Part shown: piece after piece, positions 45,490 through 58,800 of the stretch
Position numbering within the stretch: position 1 is the first letter of the stretch
How the letters are laid out: each line of letters begins with the position of its first letter
Origin: Amanita rubescens
Lineage: Eukaryota; Basidiomycota; Agaricomycetes; Agaricales; Amanitaceae
Length of the DNA stretch: 64,000 nt
Reading direction: 5' to 3'
Assembly: GCA_015039365.1 (NCBI GenBank)
Contig: WION01000199.1
Location: forward strand, 38,281-102,280
Notes under the pieces: generated by a model
The model's input: the letters and a program-made list of their open reading frames with translations, nothing else
Database searches by the model: none
Told to the model about the DNA's origin: nothing
Translations under genes and position numbers: made by a program

Positions 45490-46601
45490 ACATCGTCAAA
45501 CTGCCGTATTCTTTTGCTCAATATATACCATTTGTTAGCATGAGCGCATGGCAAAGCCTCTAGCGACTCAAATGTTCAAGGGGCCGGTTCTCGGGCTCGG
45601 TAGGGCAGCGGCGTGGTCGCCCCATTAAGAATCGCCCCCCCTTCACACTCCGCTCGGATATCTCTGCCCTGCCCAGTTGAACACATCTGCCAGGAACGAA
45701 GCTATCAAGTATCTCGACAGATCTCGACTCATCCCACTGCCGATCGTAGGTGAGATCAGTTTAAAGTTATTGGTGGTTGTTGTAGGTTGTTCCGAGTTGG
45801 CACGCGTGACATCCGTGTGAACGTGACTGCTCACGAGAACTTTGTCCAAGGCAGAATCCCGACCTATCCCGGCTACATGCAACATGTTGCCTACTTCCGA
45901 GCGAACCGATGTTTCAACCTGTGAAGTTACATAACGGTCTGTACACTTAATACAACCTACTTAATTTCCCGACTAGAGGTCTGTAACCAACATTTGGCGG
46001 CGTCCGACAACGTGGGATTCGCTTGGTCTGGTGTACTCGTGGGGCAAGCGGATGGGGGTATACTGGACCCACGAGGTAAGTTACTAAGTATACTTACATA
46101 TGACCGAGAACAATAGAAATAACAATAAAACTACCACAGTGCAACTCGAAAATGATAGCCTGTTCCCGGCTCCCGCTTTTCCAATACTCAGTGCTACCCA
46201 AATCCCATTGGCACACGCGTCCTCATGTGCGATAGCTACTGGAAGTGCGTTCATGTTTCCAGGAGTATTGACGTTTGTTTGGGGCAGGGCACTTGGGACA
46301 TGCCCGGCTCGCGCTTTTCATAGTATTCCTTCCAGCTTACGGGATCATGTATGCCTCAGGTACGCATGCTCACCGCTTTCCAAATTTGGGACTACGCTGA
46401 ATCCTTATTGTTTCGAACCATAGTGTCATTCATTACGTCGTCCCTGCATTAGAATCCGTGATCCCTGCTGCATCCGATCGCGCTCAGCAAGGACAATAAA
46501 ACGATATCCCATCACTGAAACTGTGACGAATATATAACAATGCCCTTGCATCACGGGCCATCGACGCCACTACTCCCCCTCCAAGCTGCCGTCCGCAAGA
46601 C
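45490..46601. other. Intergenic; upstream region of P450-2
   Basis: No gene is supported. From about 46200 the sequence shows weak likeness to the upstream regions of the other P450 copies. AATATATAACAATGCCC (46529-46545) is probably the TATA/leader of P450-2. Confidence 0.4.
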
Positions 46602-48722
46602 ATGCTGACTTCGCTATTATGCCTTCTTTTTGGCCTTGTCGTCATTTTTGTGCTCGTCTCGCGCAAAAAATCACGTCTCCCCTACCCTCCTGGACCGCCA
46701 CCAAAACCATTCATCGGCAATGCGCTCGATATTCCCACTGATATGCCATGGGTGAAGTACTTGGAATGGTCGAAGCGTCTTAATAGTATGTTTCCCTCCT
46801 GCAACAAGTGACTCTCAAATATCTGACTATCGTGTTTTAGGCGACATCATCCACATGACAGCATTGGGCAAGCACATCGTCGTTTTGAACAAGTTGGAAG
46901 ATATAAATGAGCTCATGGAGAAGCGCTCGGCTATATACAGCAACCGTCCCTGGATCCCAGCTACTGAAATGTAAGGAGGCTTTCGATAATGACGTCCAGT
47001 TCTGACTTGCACTTTCAAGGCTCGGCGTCGACAATATCACCGGTCTAATTCCTTACGGCAGCGAATGGCGAAAGCACAGGAATATTCTCCATGAAGGTCT
47101 CAGAAAGGAACAGCTGCCGCATTACGAGGGAACACATACGAACCAGATCCGTCTCATGATTGATCAACTCCTCGATAATCCAACCGAGTTTAGAGACCAT
47201 TGCAAATGGTGCGTTTCTAGCTTTACTTCAATTGACGGCTGCTCATTCCATTATTTAGGCTGAGCGTCGCTGTTACCATGTCGACCACGTTCGGGTACGA
47301 CATCCCTGCTGGAGATATACACCATAAATATATCACTTCGGCGGAAGAGATTTTGGGCGCCGTCTCTGTACTTTGTCATCCATCAGGGACCATTATCAAT
47401 GCAATTCCGTTCCTCAGACATATACCCACTTGGCTTCCCGGAGCGTTTACACAGAGATACGCGGCAAACGCAAAGCAAGTTGCGATGGCATACAAAACTG
47501 AGCCGTTTGAATGGGTTAAATCAAGATTTGTGATTATTTACGTTACTCGTGTATTCAAGAAGCTGAAAGATGTTCGCAGCTTGCAGGGACCGCAAAAGAT
47601 TGTGTATTGGCGAGGTTGTTGAGTCGTCGGCTGAAGCATGACGGCTTGACATTCGAAGATGAGGTCAGTCTTAGGGATACGATGGCACAAGTTTATCTTG
47701 GTACGCGCTATTATCAGATTTCATGTCCTGCTGTTGCTAAACCCGAAGATTAGCTAGTATAGAAACCGTATGTGGAGCCAAGAATCCGCTATTTACTTAC
47801 CAACTAACAAAAGAACAGATTCAAGCAACCCAATTAGTTTTCCTGATGGCAATGGCGCTTTACCCTGCTGTACAGAAACGGGCTCAGGATGAGATTGACA
47901 GAGTCGTTGGAAGGGAACGACTGCCTTCCTACGAGGATAGGGCTTCATTGCCTATTGTCGAGGCTTTAGTGAGGGAAGCCTTACGGTGGAGACCCGTTGG
48001 GCCTCTTGCCATTCCCCATACGGCAGCTAAGGATGATATATACAAGGGCTACTACATTCCAAAAGGTAAGCTAACGTCGTAACGTTCAAGTCACTAATAC
48101 TCATGTGCGTTATTCCTCAGGCACGCTTGTTATGGGGAACGCGTGGTAGGTTTCCGGACGTTGTGGATCATTTCCTTCGTTTCGAACACGTTTTTCAGGG
48201 CAGTCAGCCAGGACGAATCGTTATACACGAATGCCAACTCGTTCTGTCCAGAACGATTTCTTAACCCGGACGGTACCCTGACAGACGACAAGGTTGAGCA
48301 TGCTTTTGGCTACGGACGCAGGTATGTATTTTGTACCAGTTACATCCCTCACCGCTCACTACGCATCAGGTTTTGCCCCGGAAAATATATGGCTAGAGAT
48401 GTCGTAAGTAGTCGCCACACGCAAAGTCGTAGATTCTTCTGATAACGTTCCATAGATGTGGTTGATGGTTGCTTCAGTGCTATCCGTCTTCAACGTTTCG
48501 AAAGCCAAGGACGAGAATGGAGTTGAGATTGATATCGATCCTGATGCGTTTAACAGTGGACTTTCAAGGTACGTCACATTGCAAAGTTTCGATTATCGTG
48601 AAGTTTAACCGTGATCTTGAAGTCCCCCTAAACCGTTCAAATGCGCGATTGCCCCTCGATCGCCTCAAGCTGCGAGACTCGTTCGTGCGGGTGCCGTGAC
48701 CGCGAAGAAAAGGCAAGCGTAA
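46602..48722 (+). CDS. Cytochrome P450 (P450-2), membrane-anchored
   Basis: Twelve exons: 46602-46785, 46841-46970, 47020-47208, 47259-47529, 47580-47700, 47754-47767 (14 nt), 47819-48065, 48121-48145, 48199-48321, 48370-48403, 48456-48568 and 48623-48722; 516 residues. N-terminal anchor LCLLFGLVVIFVLV, PYPPGPPPKP hinge, WRKHR, ASIET in the I-helix, EALR as ExxR, PERFLNPDG, haem loop FGYGRRFCPGK. No stop or frame break. The basic C-terminus is TAKKRQA. It is the most diverged of the two outer copies and lies head-to-tail with P450-3. Confidence 0.92.
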
Positions 48723-49870
48723 CAGTTGGTGATGGATGAAAATGAACATTCACTCAATTTTGTCTGGTAAATCCGGAGGGCGGATTGTATTATTAGGCAA
48801 ATTATTGTAAACAGACATCTACTATACTTCGTTCTTCCACTTCTACCCATGCAAACCTCCGAATGACTTTCATTAGAATGTACGCATTGAATGTAACTGC
48901 CATGAGGCCCATAATCTGCCCCGACGATTCGGAGATCACGAGCTCAGGGTAGGTATGCAACAGTGGCTGAGGTAGCAACGGCAAATGAGGGACGGTGGCA
49001 TGGGCGCCAGGAAAGGTGTTGCAATGTTGCAACGGAGAACAAGGTCGCGGGCGGCGGCTGCGCGAGGTTCACCCATTCTTATTAGAAAGAGGCATAATGG
49101 ACGAGCACGATCGCGTGTTGATCGGTTGACGAGACAATTGTGGGAACATTATTACTTATTTGGACCTGCCAACGCTCATAAGTTACGCGGCCTCCCACAA
49201 GCGCCTCGCAGCGAACCAACGTTTTAATCAGTGAGCTATACGACCGTTACACTTAATGCCATCTGTTTAGTAGCATGCAAAGACGAACACTTGACACTGC
49301 GTCTTAAAACGTAGGATTAGCTTCAAGGCCTGATGAGAGGCTCGCTGGACAGACAGATGAGGATGGTCGTCATGTATGTATACTTTATATATGTGACCTA
49401 GAACAGTTGAAACAATAATCACCAGACGTAGCTGAGCTTGACTGAAGAGGGTATTATGCGGCGCATCTCAACTAGGATTTTCTGGCAAGATTCAAGGTGT
49501 CCTCATGTGCAACGGCTACTCCCGTAAATTCACAGGTAATGTTCCCATGACTATTGATGTTCGTTTTGTGTAAGGCACAGGGACGCGCCCAGTTCCAAGT
49601 TGCAGGCTCAAGCTCTTATTCCTTCCGTCTTCCACATATCCCCGGGTACGCATATAACTGCTAATCCGGGAGGTAGTTGTTGAATTCCTCCATCAAATCG
49701 ATCATCAAATCGATACCGCCGGCATTACGTCGCCCTTGCAGCTGTGTCCAGATCCCTGGACTCTATTACAGTATGCCATAACTAAGGTAGCGACGAATAT
49801 AAAACAATGCCCCCGTATCACCAGCTGTCGACACTGTGCCACTCCCTCTCCAAGCTGCCATCCCTAGGGT
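48723..49870. other. Intergenic; right arm of the inverted duplication begins
   Basis: From about 48960 the sequence is the reverse of 38310-37381, up to the start of P450-3. No gene is supported. The gap resembles the intergenic spacers before P450-2 and P450-4. Confidence 0.45.
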
Positions 49871-52230
49871 ATGCTAACTTTAGTGCTATGTCTTCTTTTC
49901 GGCCTCGCCGCTGTTCTTGCACTCATCTCGCGCAAGAAATCACGTCTTCCTTATCCTCCTGGACCGCGGCCAAAACCATTCATCCGTAATGCGCTTGATA
50001 TTCCCATTGACCTGCCATGGGTCAAGTACTTGGAATGGTCGAAGCGTCTTAATAGTATGTTTTACTCTTGGTATCAGAGACTACCGAATATCTGAACGAT
50101 ACCATATTTTAGGCGACATCATTCACATGTCAGCGTTGGGCAGGCACATCGTCGTTCCACACAAGATGGAAGATATAAACGAGCTCTTAGAGAAGCGCTC
50201 AGCTATATACAGCAACCGTCCCTATATCCCAGCTACTGAACTGTGAGGAGGCCTTTGACAATGACGTCCAATTCTGACTCGCATTTTCAAGGCTCGGCGT
50301 TGACAATATCACCGGTTTAATTCCTTACGGCAATGAATGGCGAAAGCACAGGAACTTCTTCCACGAAGGTCTCAGAAAGGAACAAATGCCACTTTACGAG
50401 GGAACACATACAGAAAAAGTCCATCTCATGATCGATCAGCTGCTTGACAATCCAAACGATTTCAGAGAACAATGCAAATGGTCCGTTTTCTAGATATATT
50501 TCGATTGACAGCTGCTTATTTCACCTTATAGGCTAAGCGTTGCAGTTACCATGTCAACGACGTTTGGGTACGATATTCCCGCCGGAGATATACATCATAA
50601 ATATATTACTACGGCGGAACGGATTTTGGCCGCAGTAACTGCACTTTGTCACCCGTCAGGGACAATTATCAATGCGATTCCAATCCTCAGGCATATACCC
50701 CCTTGGTTTCCCGGAGCGTTTACACAGAGGTACGCAGCGAACGTAAGGGAAGTCACGATGGCATACAAGACTGAGCCGTTCGAACGGGTCAAATCGAGAT
50801 TTGTACTTACTCACCTCGCTTCGCGCGTTTGGAGTAAGCTGAAAGTTGTTCTCAGCTCGCAGGGAATGCTAAAGATTGCGTATTGACGAGGTTGATGAGC
50901 CATCGTCTCAAGGATGATGGTGTGACGTTCGAAGATGAAGTCAGCCTTAAGGATACGATGGCACAAGTTTATCTCGGTAAGCTTTTCCTCAAATTTCATT
51001 TCTTGCAAAGTTGCTGAACGCGAAGATCAGCTAGCACAGAAACGGTATGCAGCAATGGGCATTGTATCTTATTACTCTCGCCAACTAACCTTGAGCAGAT
51101 TCAAGCCACACAACTAGTGTTCTTTATGGCCATGGCGCTTTACCCTTCGGTACAAAAACGAGTTCAGGATGAGATTGACAGAGTTGTGGGAACGGATCGA
51201 CTACCCTCGTACGAGGATAGGGCCTCGTTGCCTATTGTCGAGGCTGTAGTGAGGGAGACCTTACGCTGGAGACCCGTTGCACCTCTTGCTGTTCCACATA
51301 CCACAGTTAAGGATGACGTATACAAAGGCTATTACATTCCAAAAGGTAAGCTGACTTCGTCACGTCCAAGTTACCATTACTACTCGTTTATTCTTCAGGC
51401 ACGCTGGTTATGGCGAACGTGTGGTAGGTTTCCAAGCTTTTTGTGGATCATCTGGTTCATTTCCAACACGTTCTCAGGGCAATCAGCCAGGACGAAACGG
51501 TATATGAGAAAGCCAACTCGTTCTATCCTGAACGATTTCTTAACCCGGACGGCGATCTGGTCGACGACACGGTTGAATATACTTTTGGCTATGGACGCAG
51601 GTGTGCATCTTTCCCGGACATGTTCTACTATCCGTCATTCGCTACTTAACAGGTTCTGTCCCGGAAAGTTTATGGCTAGAGATGTCGTAAGTCTCGCACA
51701 TTCAAAGATATAGTCTCTCTGATATTGTTCAATAGATGTGGTTCATGATTGCTTCAGTGCTATCGGTCTTCAACATTTCGAAAGCAAAGGACGAAAACGG
51801 AAGGGAGATTGATATTGATCCGGATGCATTCAGCACCGGACTCTCAAGGTATGTCACGGTCATACATTTTCGGATAGCTATGCTGAAGTTAACCGGGATC
51901 TTAAAAGCGCCCCAAGGCCATTCAAATGCACTATTGCCCCTCGATCTCCTCAAGCTGCCAAAGTCGTTCGTGCAGCTGTGAGGAATAACACAAGCACAAC
52001 ATAAACAGTTGACGATAATTATGGCAACTTTGGCTATCAGTACGGAGAATTATTGTATACAGACATTGTTCTCCCTTCATTTCCACTCATGCAAACTATT
52101 AATTGGTACCGGTCAGAACATATATATTGAATGCACATGCAAAGGTAGCGAACAGCATCGGTGCTCACGTCTCAGTTGAAAGGGGCTCCCCTCCGAGATG
52201 GTGCCCGGTAACGGATTGCGGCAGAGGCTG
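48960..52230 (+). repeat. Inverted duplication, right arm (contains P450-3)
   Basis: Reverse counterpart of 34990-38320, with matching flanks on both sides of the P450. The rest of the cluster (second SDR, unknown gene, GST, HNH gene, P450-2) lies between the arms. Confidence 0.8.
49871..52004 (+). CDS. Cytochrome P450 (P450-3), membrane-anchored
   Basis: Twelve exons: 49871-50054, 50113-50242, 50292-50480, 50532-50802, 50856-50976, 51031-51044 (14 nt), 51099-51345, 51399-51423, 51478-51600, 51653-51686, 51736-51848 and 51908-52004; 515 residues. Closest to P450-1, consistent with the inverted duplication. ASTET in the I-helix, ETLR, PERFLNPDG and FGYGRRFCPGK are present. The exon-3 donor is GTCCGT, weaker than the GTGCGT of P450-2 but still GT. 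Intact; probably the same reaction class as P450-1. Confidence 0.92.
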
Positions 52231-53173
52231 AACGTACTCTTGAACCTCCAGCTCCCGTTCTCCATCTGGCTTTGCTGATTTTCACTGTTGATGATGCTAA
52301 TGAGTCCACATCATCGCTCTCAACAAGTCACTCGACAAGCTCGTCAAGATGAAGGTCAACGAAAGAAGGCTAGCGACGCGCCATTTGCGAGGTATACTTA
52401 GGGATTCTAATGCTAGGCAATTGAGATAGAAAAACGACGAGATGAGGGGCAGTGAAAACTTCACGAATGTTAAACTGAAAAAGTCTCTGCCTCGTCCTCG
52501 CACTCTCAGCTCGCCGAGGTGATACGATGTGTGGATATACGTAATTTCCTCGTTCCAGCCTTCATGAAGAATTAAAGATATTGGAAACTTATTTTTTATT
52601 CCAAACATGAAGTTTTCTGCAATAGCCGGATCCCCAGCCGTGAGTCCAATTTCCAGAACCAAAGATAGAAGCCCAAACGCAGTACTGGAGTCCTGTCGAG
52701 AGAGCGTGGCAACAAGGCACGAGAAGTCGGCGACAGGGCGGGCGTCACACTGGCGTCACAACCGCCAAAGCCTGCCTCCGTCCCGCATCCTCCTGAGCCC
52801 TGGCAATACATAGCATGAAGTCATTCATCGTTCATTACAATAATCACATCATCCATGCGGTGAAATTCGTCATCGTGCTCGACAATGAAAAGCTGTACCA
52901 TTACTCGGATTGCGGCGGGCATACTATGCCTCAGTCTTCAGATATGCTTGCCCGCTGGATTCCTATTGGTTCGTACCATCAAGTCATTATATTCATCACC
53001 TGGCATTACGTCGTCCCGCATTGGGATCCGTGGTCTCTGTACGCCGTTACATCCGATCACGAACGCTCAGAATGTACAAATTGATATGCCATAACTCCCT
53101 GACAGATAGCAAATATATACCTTTACATACCGGGCCGTAACGCTGCCTTGCTCCAAACCGTCGTTCGCGGGAC
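52005..53173. other. Intergenic; upstream region of P450-4
   Basis: 52005-52230 belongs to the inverted duplication. The rest holds no supported gene. CAAATATATACC (53109-53120) precedes P450-4 by about 60 bases and is a possible TATA element. Confidence 0.4.
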
Positions 53174-55310
53174 ATGCTAGCCCCACTTTTATGTCTTCTC
53201 TTTGGCCTCGCTACCATTCTTGTACTCATCTGGCACAAGAAACCACATCTCCCTTATCCTCCGGGACCTCCACCAAAACCCATCATCGGTAATGTGCTCG
53301 AGATTCCCACTGAGATGCCATGGATCAAGTACTTGGAATGGTCGAAGCGTCTCAATAGTATGTTTCCCTCCTGCAACAAGAAGTATTTGACGATATCAAA
53401 TTTTGGCAGGCGACATCATCCACATGTCGGCGTTCGGCAAGCACATCGTCGTTCTACACAAGATGGAAGATATAAACGAGCTCATGGAAAAGCGCTCGGC
53501 CATATACAGCAACCGTCCCTATATCCCAGCCACTGAACTGTAAGGAGGTCTTCGACAATGACATCCAATTCTGACTCGCACTTTCAAGACTTGGCATCGA
53601 CACTATCACCATTGTAATCCCTTATGGTGCCGAATGGCGAAAACATAGGAATTTCCTTCACGAAGGACTCAGAAAAGAACAAATGCCACTTTATGAAGGA
53701 ACGCATACGGATCAAGTTCGTCTCATGATTGATCAGCTGCTTGACAATCCAAACGATTTTAGAGACCAATGCAGATGGTGCATTTCTAGTTGTACTTACT
53801 TCGATTGACGGCTGCTTATTCCATTTTTTAGGCTAAGCGTCGCCATTACCATGTCGACGACATTTGGGTACGATATTCCCGCCGGAGATTTATACCATAA
53901 ATATATTACTTCGGCGGAACGGATTTTGGCCGCAGCCGTTGCACTTTGTCACCCATCAGGGACAATTATCAATGCGATTCCATTCCTTAGACATATACCT
54001 CCTTGGTTCCCTGGAGCGTTTACACAGAGATACGCAGCAAACGCAAGGGAAGCCGCGATAGCGTACAAGACTGAACCATTCGAATGGGTTAAATCGAGAT
54101 TTGTAAGTCGTCAGCTTGCGCGCGTCTGTATAAGGCTGAAAGTTATTCGAAGCTCTCAGGGACCGCAAAAGATTGTGTATTGACAAGGTTACTGAGTCGT
54201 CGTCTGAAAGATGACGGCGCGACGTTCGAAGATGAAGAAAGCCTTAGGGATACGATGGCACAAGTGTATCTCGGTACGCGCTATCTTGGATCTCACGTTC
54301 TGCATTGCTAAGCCGAACATCAGCTAGCATAGAAACGGTACGCAGCAATGAGTATTATATCTTATTACTCTCGCCAACTAACCATGAGCAGATTCAGTCC
54401 ACGAAACTCGTGTTCTTTATGGCCATGGCCCTTTACCCTTCGGTACAAAAACGAGTTCAGGATGAGATCGACAGAGTTGTGGGATTAGACCGATTACCTA
54501 CCTATGAGGATAGGCCTTTACTGCCTATCGTTGAGGCTGTAGTAAGGGAAACCTTTCGGTGGAGACCCGTTGGACCTCTTGCTATGCCCCACACCGCGGT
54601 TAAAGATGACGTATACAAAGGTTACTACATTCCGAAAGGTATGATGTTGTAGCCTCTTTGCGAGCTACCATTACTCATTTATGTTATTCTTCTTCAGGTA
54701 CAATTGTTTTGGCGAATGGGTGGTAGGTTTCCGACCTTGATGTATCTTCTTGTTCGCTTCAAACATGTTATCCGAAGGGTAGTCAGCCAGGACGAAACGT
54801 TATATCCAAACGCCAACTCTTTCTGTCCAGAACGATTTTTTAACCTGGATGGCACCCTGACGGACGATAAGGTTGAGTATGCTTTCGGATATGGACGCAG
54901 GTATGTGTTATCATTTACTGGATATGTTCTACTGTTCGTCGCTCACCATTCAATAGATTCTGTCCTGGAAAATATATGGCTAGAGATATTGTAAGTCATT
55001 ACAATCACAGACGCAGTCCCTCTGATATCGTTCACAGATGTGGTTGATGGTCGCTTCGGTGCTATCAGTCTTCACAATTTCGAAAGCAAAGGACGAGAAC
55101 GGAGTTGAGATTGATATCGATCCAGATGCGTTTAGCACAGGACTCTCCAGGTAAATCACAGTTTTATGTTTTTCGAATTGCCGTGAGTTTTAATCGGGAT
55201 TAAGCCAACCCAAACCGTTCAAATGCGCTATTATTCATCGGTCGCCTCAAGCTGCGAAACTCGTTCGTGCGGCTGCTCTAGTTGCGAAGAAAAACGCAAG
55301 CGTCGCATAA
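53174..55310 (+). CDS. Cytochrome P450 (P450-4), membrane-anchored
   Basis: Twelve exons: 53174-53357, 53410-53539, 53589-53777, 53832-54102, 54153-54273, 54324-54337 (14 nt), 54392-54638, 54698-54722, 54778-54900, 54957-54990, 55038-55150 and 55205-55310; 518 residues. Anchor LLCLLFGLATILVLI, PYPPGPPPKP, WRKHR, ASIET, ETFR as ExxR, PERFFNLDG and haem loop FGYGRRFCPGK are all present. Two acceptors are weak (ATTCGAAG and TCCGAAG), but both keep the frame. Third tandem copy in this direction; a likely diverged paralogue acting on a related substrate. Confidence 0.91.
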
Positions 55311-55881
55311 ACAGCTGGCAGTAGTCGTGGATGGTAGTGGCTTTCTCGGGTTGACCTGGAAGGTGGATTGTATTACTAAGAGATTATTATACATCACAGA
55401 CATCTTTCGCGCTTCATCTCTACTTATGCACAGTTTCGAATGGCATTGATTAGAGTGAATTCCGCTAATCCTTCGTCTAGCATGGCTCCTCGTGGCGATG
55501 ACTGGAGTGGTATATTCCAGAGTCCTGATCGGAAGGGCCCAGAACTTCCGGTGTGAGATGCGAAGTCCAGATGATGGCCTAATGGAGAAATGCCACTCCA
55601 GGGGTCAGTTACCTCGTGAACTGCCTAAATTGCTGTCACACGGCGTGACATAGGCTGTGCCAAACCAATCAATCTCTACGATCTCGAGCCTCAGGCTGAC
55701 GCACACTGCCAGTAGGTCGAGCCATATAAACTGCCATACTCTGCAAGAGCCAGGACCATTCTTGCTTCATACACTCAATTCCCAAGCCAAACACTCCATT
55801 ACTCTGTTCTCTCTCAGGTTGGATAGATCTCTCCTGGGCCCTCCCTCTTGCACACCACCATCAAAGCAAAAATTGTCAGTG
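55311..55881. other. Upstream region of GTPase gene B
   Basis: CpG-containing DNA changes to CpG-poor sequence near 55650. CCATATAAACTGCC (55721-55734) gives a TATA-like element about 155 bases before the start codon, followed by a pyrimidine-rich leader. Confidence 0.5.
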
Positions 55882-58800
55882 ATGGGAAATACTGCTAGTG
55901 CACTGTCAGGTAATTCAATATTCATGTCTTGACATTGTCTATATTTGCCAATTGCTGCAGATATAGATGATGCACATGTTAAAATGCTCAGGGAACGATA
56001 CCTATGCCCACACTTTCGCATCCTGGTCATTGGGAGGGCCAATTCTGGAAAGACAACTATCCTTGAGAAGGTCTGTGGTGTATTAAAGGGAACAAAGCCT
56101 ATCATATATGACAAGAATGGTAAGTTAGCTGAGTTTTGTGCTTCCTCTAAATATTCAATTCCTTGTAGGTGAAATACTTGCTGAAACTCATTTCCTTGAG
56201 AAAGTTTCAAAAGGAATAAAGTCCATCATAAGTGACAAGAATGGTAAATTAGCTGGACTTGGTTCTTCCTCTAAGTATTCAGTTCCCCATAGGTAAAGAA
56301 CTATTGGCTGCTGGGACTACCCATTTGGTCCCATCTATTGAGGTGAGTCAAATGATAATATATGAATGTTTGAGTCATTCCTGTTCTTCTTGTTAACAGA
56401 GAGGCTCACATGATATTGAACATCAAATTACATACCCTGAGAGTAACTTCATTTTTCATGACTCTGAGGGATTTGAATCTGGTTCTGCTAAGGAACTAGA
56501 GATTGTTTGGAAGTTTATTGAAACAAGATCTACAGAAACTGAGCTGAAAAATCAGTTGCATGCAATTTGGTATTTTGTTTTGGCCCTTTGGAGAACTGGC
56601 TGACCAAGCCCCATGAAGGTACTGCATACCCATGGACAGCTCTCATCCTATTTTACCTACAGAATTTGAATTCTTTAACAAGGGGACAGGCAGAGGTGGG
56701 TCAATTGACCAAGTATATTATCACACACACACACATTATGATTGGCTGTCACTTTAAAAAAATAATATATCAAGCACCAAAGGTACTGACTAGCAAATTG
56801 TTCCTCATTACAGTTCCTTTGGTTGTTATCTTTACCAAATTTGATGCTCAAATGATCAAGGAATTTGCCAACTTGGCTGATTCAGAAGATAAATATAGGT
56901 GGGAGAGGGCTAGGGAAAATGCTGAAAGTGCTTTTCAGACACTTTATCTTCCTAAAGTTTTGGATACCAAATATCCCCCAAAGGCATATCTCCGATTGGA
57001 AGGTGAGAATGATGAACATTGTTTCATCAAAACAGACATAATGTTGCTCAATATGTAGACATGCATTTACCAGAGAAGAATTGTCCTGAGTTGACTCAGT
57101 GCACTGCTGATATAATTGATGATGCTAGCATGCATCAACTATTTGTGACAACACAGATGAATAACCTTGATCTCTGCATTATGTCTGCAATTCAGTGAGC
57201 ACTGAGGTTCACATTCACATATCTCTTTCTAACATTAGCCTTGTTCAGACATGTCATGAATAAAAACTATTTCATGTGGAGTGATGTTACTACAGTTTTT
57301 GCTAAATTTCCACATTTCTGGGTCAGCATCTTCTTCCAACATATCCATATGAGCATAAAAATTAACTGCCAGCAGAAGGAGAGAGTGGTGGGTAGCTTTT
57401 ATACAAAATGATAAATAGTTCACAAAATGCAACAGGAGGTAAGTAACACTTCAATGCTTTACTGTGGAAGATAAATTATGTTTCAGATGTCTGGCAAACA
57501 ATTGGATGAAATACCAGTGAGTTTTTATCATATCTTTGGTGGCAGGATCTGATGTTATGTATATGTAAATAACAGTTAGTATGTGACATTTAACTAGCAT
57601 ACGTCTGGTGTTTCTCTTATGAGAATAGTTTGTGAGTGATGTTTCCTTTGATTATTAGCATTCTTGTGTCATGATTAATAGGAAGTGAGTGGCAATGCTC
57701 AGTTTCTAGTGGATTGTTTCATGTTACATCATGCAACCAACAGGAAGTGAGTACATATGTACATATGTGTCTTTGTAAGCAGTCTCATCATTCCCATTTT
57801 CTAATCAACAGGAAGTGAGTGACACAACACTTTTTTTATCTTACATTCACATATCATGCCACATCAAATTTGCAAAAAGAAAGTGAGCAACCATGACACT
57901 TGTGTGGTTTGTCAAATGTGATTCAACCAACAACAGAAAGTTGGTAACAAGCTTTTATCTGAAAGAGTGACTTATTGTGAATTCATTAATAACAGGTGGC
58001 AGTAAGGGAATTGCCTTTATTTCTGCTGAAACAAGGTATCATGATGTAACTATTTTGAAATTAGCTTGTGAGTGGCAATGTACATTTTTGTGAAAGGCAA
58101 TCTCAGTGCATCCTTTCCTACTATGACCAACAGGGAGTGAGTGACATTGCATGTTCTCATGAAAGATTAGTCTCATCACGTATTTTGCAGTATGACCAAC
58201 AGGGAGTGAGTGAAATTGCATGTTCTTGTGAACAACAGTCTCATTACATCTTTTCCTATGACCAACAGGGAGTGAGTGTCAATGTACACCTTTGTGAAAG
58301 ACAGTCTCATTGCGTCTTCTTTTTTTATGACCAACAGCTTGTAAGTGACAATACACACTGTGTGAATGGCAGTCTTATCACATCCTTTCCTATGGCCAAC
58401 AGCATGTGAGTGACAATGTACACTGTGTGAAAGGCAGTCATCACATCTTTTCCTATGGCCAACAGTATGTGAGTGACATTGCACATCTTGTGAAAGGTAG
58501 TCTCTCATCACAGCATTTCCTATACTGGACAGGATGTAAGTAATATTGCACATTTTCATGCAAGGTAATCTCATCATATCTTTTGTTATGACCAATAGAT
58601 TGTGAGTGACATTGCACAATTTTGTGAGAGGCAGTCTCATAAGCATGATCAACAGGGTGTGAGTGACACTGCACACTTTGTGAACACAGCATCATCACAT
58701 CTTTTTTCCTGATTACCAGTTTGTAAGTGGCACTGCACAATTTTCTGTGACAGTCTCATTACTTCTTTACAACCAATAGCAAGTGAGTCACACACATTAT

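Noticed and set aside
57517..57545. 29-nt intron after the 30-nt exon of gene B (and its equivalent at 18489-18461 in gene A)
   Set aside because: It is far shorter than every other intron here and leads to an in-frame stop or a phase change. Using the acceptors at 57575 and 18439 gives normal 51-59 nt introns and single-codon exons TTA and TGG in both genes.
57546..57560. Stop codon (ATC TGA) ending the GTPase before the array, which would put the array in the 3' UTR
   Set aside because: It requires reading through a good donor (GTGAGT or GTTAGT). Both paralogues splice in phase if the donor is used, and the array codons are stop-free in that phase. It is not fully excluded without cDNA.
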